Source of the DNA: Bolinopsis microptera
Lineage: Eukaryota; Ctenophora; Tentaculata; Lobata; Bolinopsidae
Direction: 5' to 3'
Assembly (NCBI RefSeq): GCF_026151205.1
Contig: NW_026971931.1
Span: forward strand, 1 to 17,647
Length of the DNA stretch: 17,647 nucleotides
Under the pieces are notes generated by a model. The model did no database searches, was not told the DNA's origin, and saw nothing but the letters and a program-made list of their open reading frames with translations. Positions 14,761-17,647 of this stretch are shown in pieces (position 1 is the first letter of the stretch; each line of letters opens with the position of its first letter). The position numbers and the translations under genes are program-made.

Positions 14761-15186
14761 CTAGACAAGTGATAGAAGGTTAGACAAGCGGATAAAGGGA
14801 GGTGTAGAAGGTAAACTAGGGAATACAAAATCAAAACTTTCTAAATTCTAAACCAACTGTTAAACAGTTAAACTATTTCACGAAATGTCGCACTATCCAG
14901 AAATGTGTAACGGTCCTACATTAGTCCTACAACTACCAAACATTTCACAATTAAAGTGCTCCTAAATACTTTAAACGCAACCCTCCTAATATTACATATT
15001 CCGCTGTAAACAAAGTTAATTTACCGAGAACCTAACGATACTACTTTACAACATAAGAAAAGAAAAGGAATAAAAAATGGGCCAAAAGAAATGAAAAGAA
15101 AAGAGGCCAAAAGGAATAAAAAGAAAAAAGAAGAAAGAAAAAGGAAATAGAAAAAAGAGAAGAAAGGTTACAAAGTTCGGACTCAC
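14761..15186 (-). other. Candidate 426-bp intron
   Basis: The minus-strand donor CCAG|GTGAGT (GT at 15186-15185) and the acceptor TCTAG (AG at 14762-14761) match animal consensus. The acceptor has a pyrimidine run and a CTAAC branch-like word. Joining the flanks keeps one phase (split codon G|TT). A long tract at 15053-15170, purine on the plus strand and pyrimidine on the transcribed minus strand, lies inside it. No transcript is available, so it remains a prediction. Confidence 0.4.
15053..15170. repeat. Purine-rich tract
   Basis: Nearly uninterrupted A/G on the plus strand with words such as GGCCAAAAG twice (about 15078-15086 and 15107-15115). It resembles the tracts at 12561-12755 and 15545-15660. 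Confidence 0.7.
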
Positions 15187-15502
15187 CTGGAGTCTGACCT
15201 ATCTCATTGATTTCTGTGACTTATGATTCTGCCTTCCTCCTCTTTCTGCCCACTATTCCATCTTCTTCCTCCGTCTTCTCCTCGCTTTCTTCATCCTCTT
15301 GGAGGAGGATGTTCTCTTCTGAGAAGAGACAGCGATTAGAACCGAGGTAGTGTTCATGGTAAATGGTTAGAAATTGTTGTCGGTTTGACCCAATGTGGAG
15401 TAGTCTGTTATTGTGATAGTTTTTTATAACATTACCTTCCGGGGACACTTTGGGCTGATCTGGAGCTTTCTCCTGATCGTCCTCCTGTTTCCGTTTGGTC
15501 AT
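15187..15502 (-). CDS. Acidic/basic ORF, candidate first exon (MTKRKQ...)
   Basis: The ATG at 15502-15500 opens 93 residues to TAA at 15223-15221; the longer frame to 15553 starts with TTG and is not preferred. The N-terminus is charged (MTKRKQEDDQEKAPDQP), the middle has NRLLHIGSNRQQFLTIYHEH, and the end has an acidic run (EDEESEEKTEEEDG) followed by a nuclear-localisation-like GRKRRK. After the TAA the same phase continues 11 codons (VTEINEIGQTP) to a donor, CCAG|GTGAGT, that joins in phase with the exon at 14760. So either the TAA is a disabling mutation in a two-exon gene, or this is a short gene, or the upstream part of a leader. A partial duplicate of the N-terminus lies at 15716-15657. 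No family recognised. Confidence 0.4.
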
Positions 15503-15580
15503 GTTGCTATCTAGAGATAGTAATTTGAGTATGATTTTGGTTTTGCCGAACAAGAAAGGAATGAAAAGAAAAGAAAAAAG

Positions 15581-15664
15581 AAAAGAAACTAATCAGAAAA
15601 GAAAGGTGATTAAAAAAGTTCTTTTGAAAAAGAAAAGTAAAAGATGTTTTAAAAAATTAATCTT
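15581..15664. repeat. Dispersed 84-bp repeat, copy 2
   Basis: Counterpart of 12681-12764. It abuts the duplicated exon fragment at 15657-15716, and its AAATTAATCTT end supplies that fragment's stop codon. Confidence 0.7.
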
Positions 15665-15716
15665 CAGGCTGATCTGGAGCTTCCTCCTGATCGTCCTCCT
15701 GGGTTCTTTTGGTCAT
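15657..15716 (-). pseudogene. Truncated duplicate of the MTKRKQ exon start
   Basis: The minus-strand ATG at 15716-15714 opens 19 residues, MTKRTQEDDQEEAPDQPED, then TAA. It repeats the N-terminus of the frame at 15502 (16 of the first 18 residues identical) and then diverges where the dispersed repeat begins. It looks like a duplicated first-exon start cut off by the repeat insertion or by a rearrangement. The copies lie 214 bases apart in the same orientation. Confidence 0.6.
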
Positions 15717-16011
15717 TGAATGTTGCTATTACTTGGTCATGTTGCTCGAATTCTAGAGGGATGCACACCTGTTTAATCCTCTCGAATTCCGAAATTATTC
15801 ATTAGGTTGCACCGGTAATTTGAAAATATCTACATTACCTTATTAACAAATTCGCATGGTGTAGAAGATAAGCGTCGCATAACATAAGATGCATAGGATG
15901 ATAATTAACATAGCGATTTATTTATATATTAATATATTACAGAAAATTTAATTTATTGATTATTATTACAATATGTGATACCTTGAAATATACTTTTACT
16001 ATGAAAAGCTC
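15717..16011. other. Spacer, no gene recognised
   Basis: AT-rich; no frame supported. GTTTAATCCT..CGAATTC near 15770-15789 resembles GTTTAATCCTTTTGAATTC near 16161-16179, possibly remnants of a short repeat. Confidence 0.3.
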
Positions 16012-16092
16012 TCAATTCGGGAAGTGAGCGTTAACCAGCGAGCCTCTAAAAATGAGTCTCTTAATTGCATCAACAAAATAATCTGCTGCACG
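16012..16092 (-). other. Possible short terminal exon
   Basis: On the minus strand TTTCTTTTCGACTTTCAG, a good acceptor, precedes 26 open codons (containing DYFVDAIKRLIFRGSLVNAH) that end at TGA 16014-16012. Two longer open frames on opposite strands cross the same place, so the choice of strand is weak. No partner exon was identified. Confidence 0.2.
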
Positions 16093-17385
16093 CTGAAAGT
16101 CGAAAAGAAACTATTATTTCGTTTTAAACGTGTACCGTCACTACGCGTACGGGAAGTCCAGTTTAATCCTTTTGAATTCTTAACACTTGCTAACATCTTG
16201 CCAAGTTTTAAATAGTGTTGTGTTAATTTGTTCTATTATTTTAGACGTTTTGATAATATTAATATCTCTAGTAAGTCAATTTTCTCGAGGAGAAATTTCA
16301 TCTGACATTCCTTCACATTTCTTGCCATTGTTTGGCGAGGATTGTTCTGACGAAATACCTGACAGCAATGTTATTTATTATCATATTATTTCATTTTAAA
16401 TATATACCATAACTATGTAGGAACCACAACCGTATAAAATATAGTGAAATATTAGTTTCACAAGTAGCATCCTCTGGAACATATTTTGTGTTTTCATTAG
16501 TTGCATCTATGGAACATTTGTTGTGCTATCAGCATTTAGTAATTGGAAATCAAAGATAAAAGATAATTTCAATTGGGCTCTGCCAGCATCTTCTTCGTGA
16601 GGAGACAGCGTAGCTTGATGGCTAGGCCAGTTCATAAAGAATAGCCACAATTATTACTTATTGGTCACAGATAATTGTTATTGTATCGATAAAAGCTATG
16701 TTACTTACTGTCCGCGAGATAGAGATTGAACGTCTTGGTATGCCTGCTGTCTTTGTGAAGGTTTAGTTCCTAGAAGTGTTCAGTCCAGGAATAGGACTTC
16801 TTCCTGCGGTATACCAGAAGAGCTCTTTTCCTTTTATAAGTGACATTAGCTTTCTGTGAACCTCCATGTCTTTTTCTGCCTTACTCTTTTTTCTACTATT
16901 AATACCTGTAAGTGAATTAGTCAGATATTTCGTTTAATTCATTTAGATTAAATTATTCTCATGAAAAAGGATAAAGAGATAAAGCAAAAAAAATTCAATA
17001 TAATCTCAATATCGGTCAAACTTTGAAAGATTCCAATAAGTGTTAGCCCTTAAATCTAATTATTTTACATGAATGAATTTCATGCAGAACCAATTTAAAA
17101 TGTTATATGGAGAAAGGGTGGTATGCTTGTTAGCGAATAGCGACAACCCATTTAAGTAAACAAGTAAGTAGAGTAGGATTAAGGTTGTAAGAAAGTAACG
17201 AGGAAGATTAATGAAATATCCCATCTCTAGGAAGTTTTATTTACTATTTTGAGACATTTTTCCGATATAATTCTGGAGTGTATGTTCTCCCAAAAATTCT
17301 GATATTTTTCTAGCATCTCTTCGTGTACTTCTTTGTGTGAGTATTTAAAAAAAATTTGTATCGTTAACTAGTTACAACATACCAT
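16093..17385. other. AT-rich stretch, no gene recognised
   Basis: Only short frames. The 70-codon plus-strand frame at 16187-16399 is hydrophobic at first then acidic, and an acceptor-like TTGTTCTATTATTTTAG sits inside it, but nothing identifies it. A diverged direct repeat (GTAGCATCCTCTGGAACAT and GTTGCATCTATGGAACAT) occurs near 16467-16520. Confidence 0.3.
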
Positions 17386-17466
17386 ATTCGGTACCGAATA
17401 CAGACGTCAGACAACCGACGAATAGAACTGTCTGAAAACTGTATTTAACACGTCGGTACCGAATAC
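17386..17466. repeat. Paired palindromic words TCGGTACCGAATAC
   Basis: TCGGTACCGAATAC occurs at 17388-17401 and 17453-17466. The first lies in the 14-base perfect palindrome ATTCGGTACCGAAT (17386-17399), and the second contains the 10-base palindrome TCGGTACCGA. Because each unit is itself palindromic, the pair can be read as direct or inverted repeats, perhaps the ends of a tiny (about 80 bp) inserted element. Confidence 0.5.
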
Positions 17467-17647
17467 TTTTCCATTCCCCGTGTTTTCGTGTCTGTAAACA
17501 GTAAGCAGCAGGCTTTGACATTATCCTGCGCAGGAAACTGGGGTTTTAATAGTTGACAAATTGGAAGAGAAAACAGATGGGAATTATTCTGAAGACTAGT
17601 GTATTACTTTTAATTAACGTTGATATTTGGTCACTAATTTTTACATT
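17467..17647. other. End of window, nothing recognised
   Basis: No gene or repeat beyond the short palindrome CCTGCGCAGG near 17525-17534. Confidence 0.4.

Noticed and set aside
1-17647. CRISPR array, tRNA, rRNA or bacterial operon
   Set aside because: No regularly spaced repeats, no cloverleaf-like pol III boxes that hold up, no rRNA words, and no ribosome-binding-site-led gene clusters were seen.

Overview
The window looks like non-coding or accessory DNA from an invertebrate animal. It is AT-rich, dense in transposons and relics, with no bacterial-type operons and no long intact host gene. Non-LTR retrotransposons (LINEs) of the CR1/jockey type, a decayed hAT transposase, a small inverted-repeat element and intron-like junctions all point to a metazoan. 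The exact phylum cannot be read from the sequence.

Layout. Positions 1-2100 hold AT-rich DNA with decayed minus-strand coding scraps: a CCHC zinc knuckle near 410-451 and a basic open frame broken by stops at 853-1122. About 2100-9118 is one minus-strand LINE, called element A here. Its ORF1 (7476-8945) fuses an AlkB-like Fe(II)/2-oxoglutarate dioxygenase to an SGNH hydrolase. Its ORF2 (7319 downward) has an APE-type endonuclease, a cysteine-rich linker and a reverse transcriptase. ORF2 is split by a second LINE, element B, in the opposite orientation (about 3260-5258). B is 5'-truncated but keeps an open RT frame and a 3'-terminal hairpin. The A reading frame resumes exactly across the insert, so A was coding-competent in ORF2 when B landed.

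Positions 9119-13500 are gene-poor and rich in repeats: a 121-bp inverted-repeat element with a head-to-head TTAGGG-like core, a perfect 44-bp duplication, strong hairpins, a long purine tract and weak open frames. Positions 13526-13904 are the fossil C-terminus of a hAT transposase next to a probable hAT terminus.

Positions 14043-15716 (minus strand) carry a small cluster of exon-like sequences. An acidic, lysine/arginine-ended ORF (15502-15221) and a coiled-coil PPPY protein (14752-14504) can be joined in phase by a 426-bp intron with good GT-AG borders. Apparent duplicate pieces of both exons lie at 15716-15657 and 14378-14043. The rest to 17647 is AT-rich with only weak signals.

The most interesting object is element A. 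Its ORF1 carries a complete AlkB metal/2-oxoglutarate signature most like the ALKBH2 type, beside a complete SGNH triad. This suggests a retrotransposon that brings its own nucleic-acid demethylase. That role is inferred, not shown.
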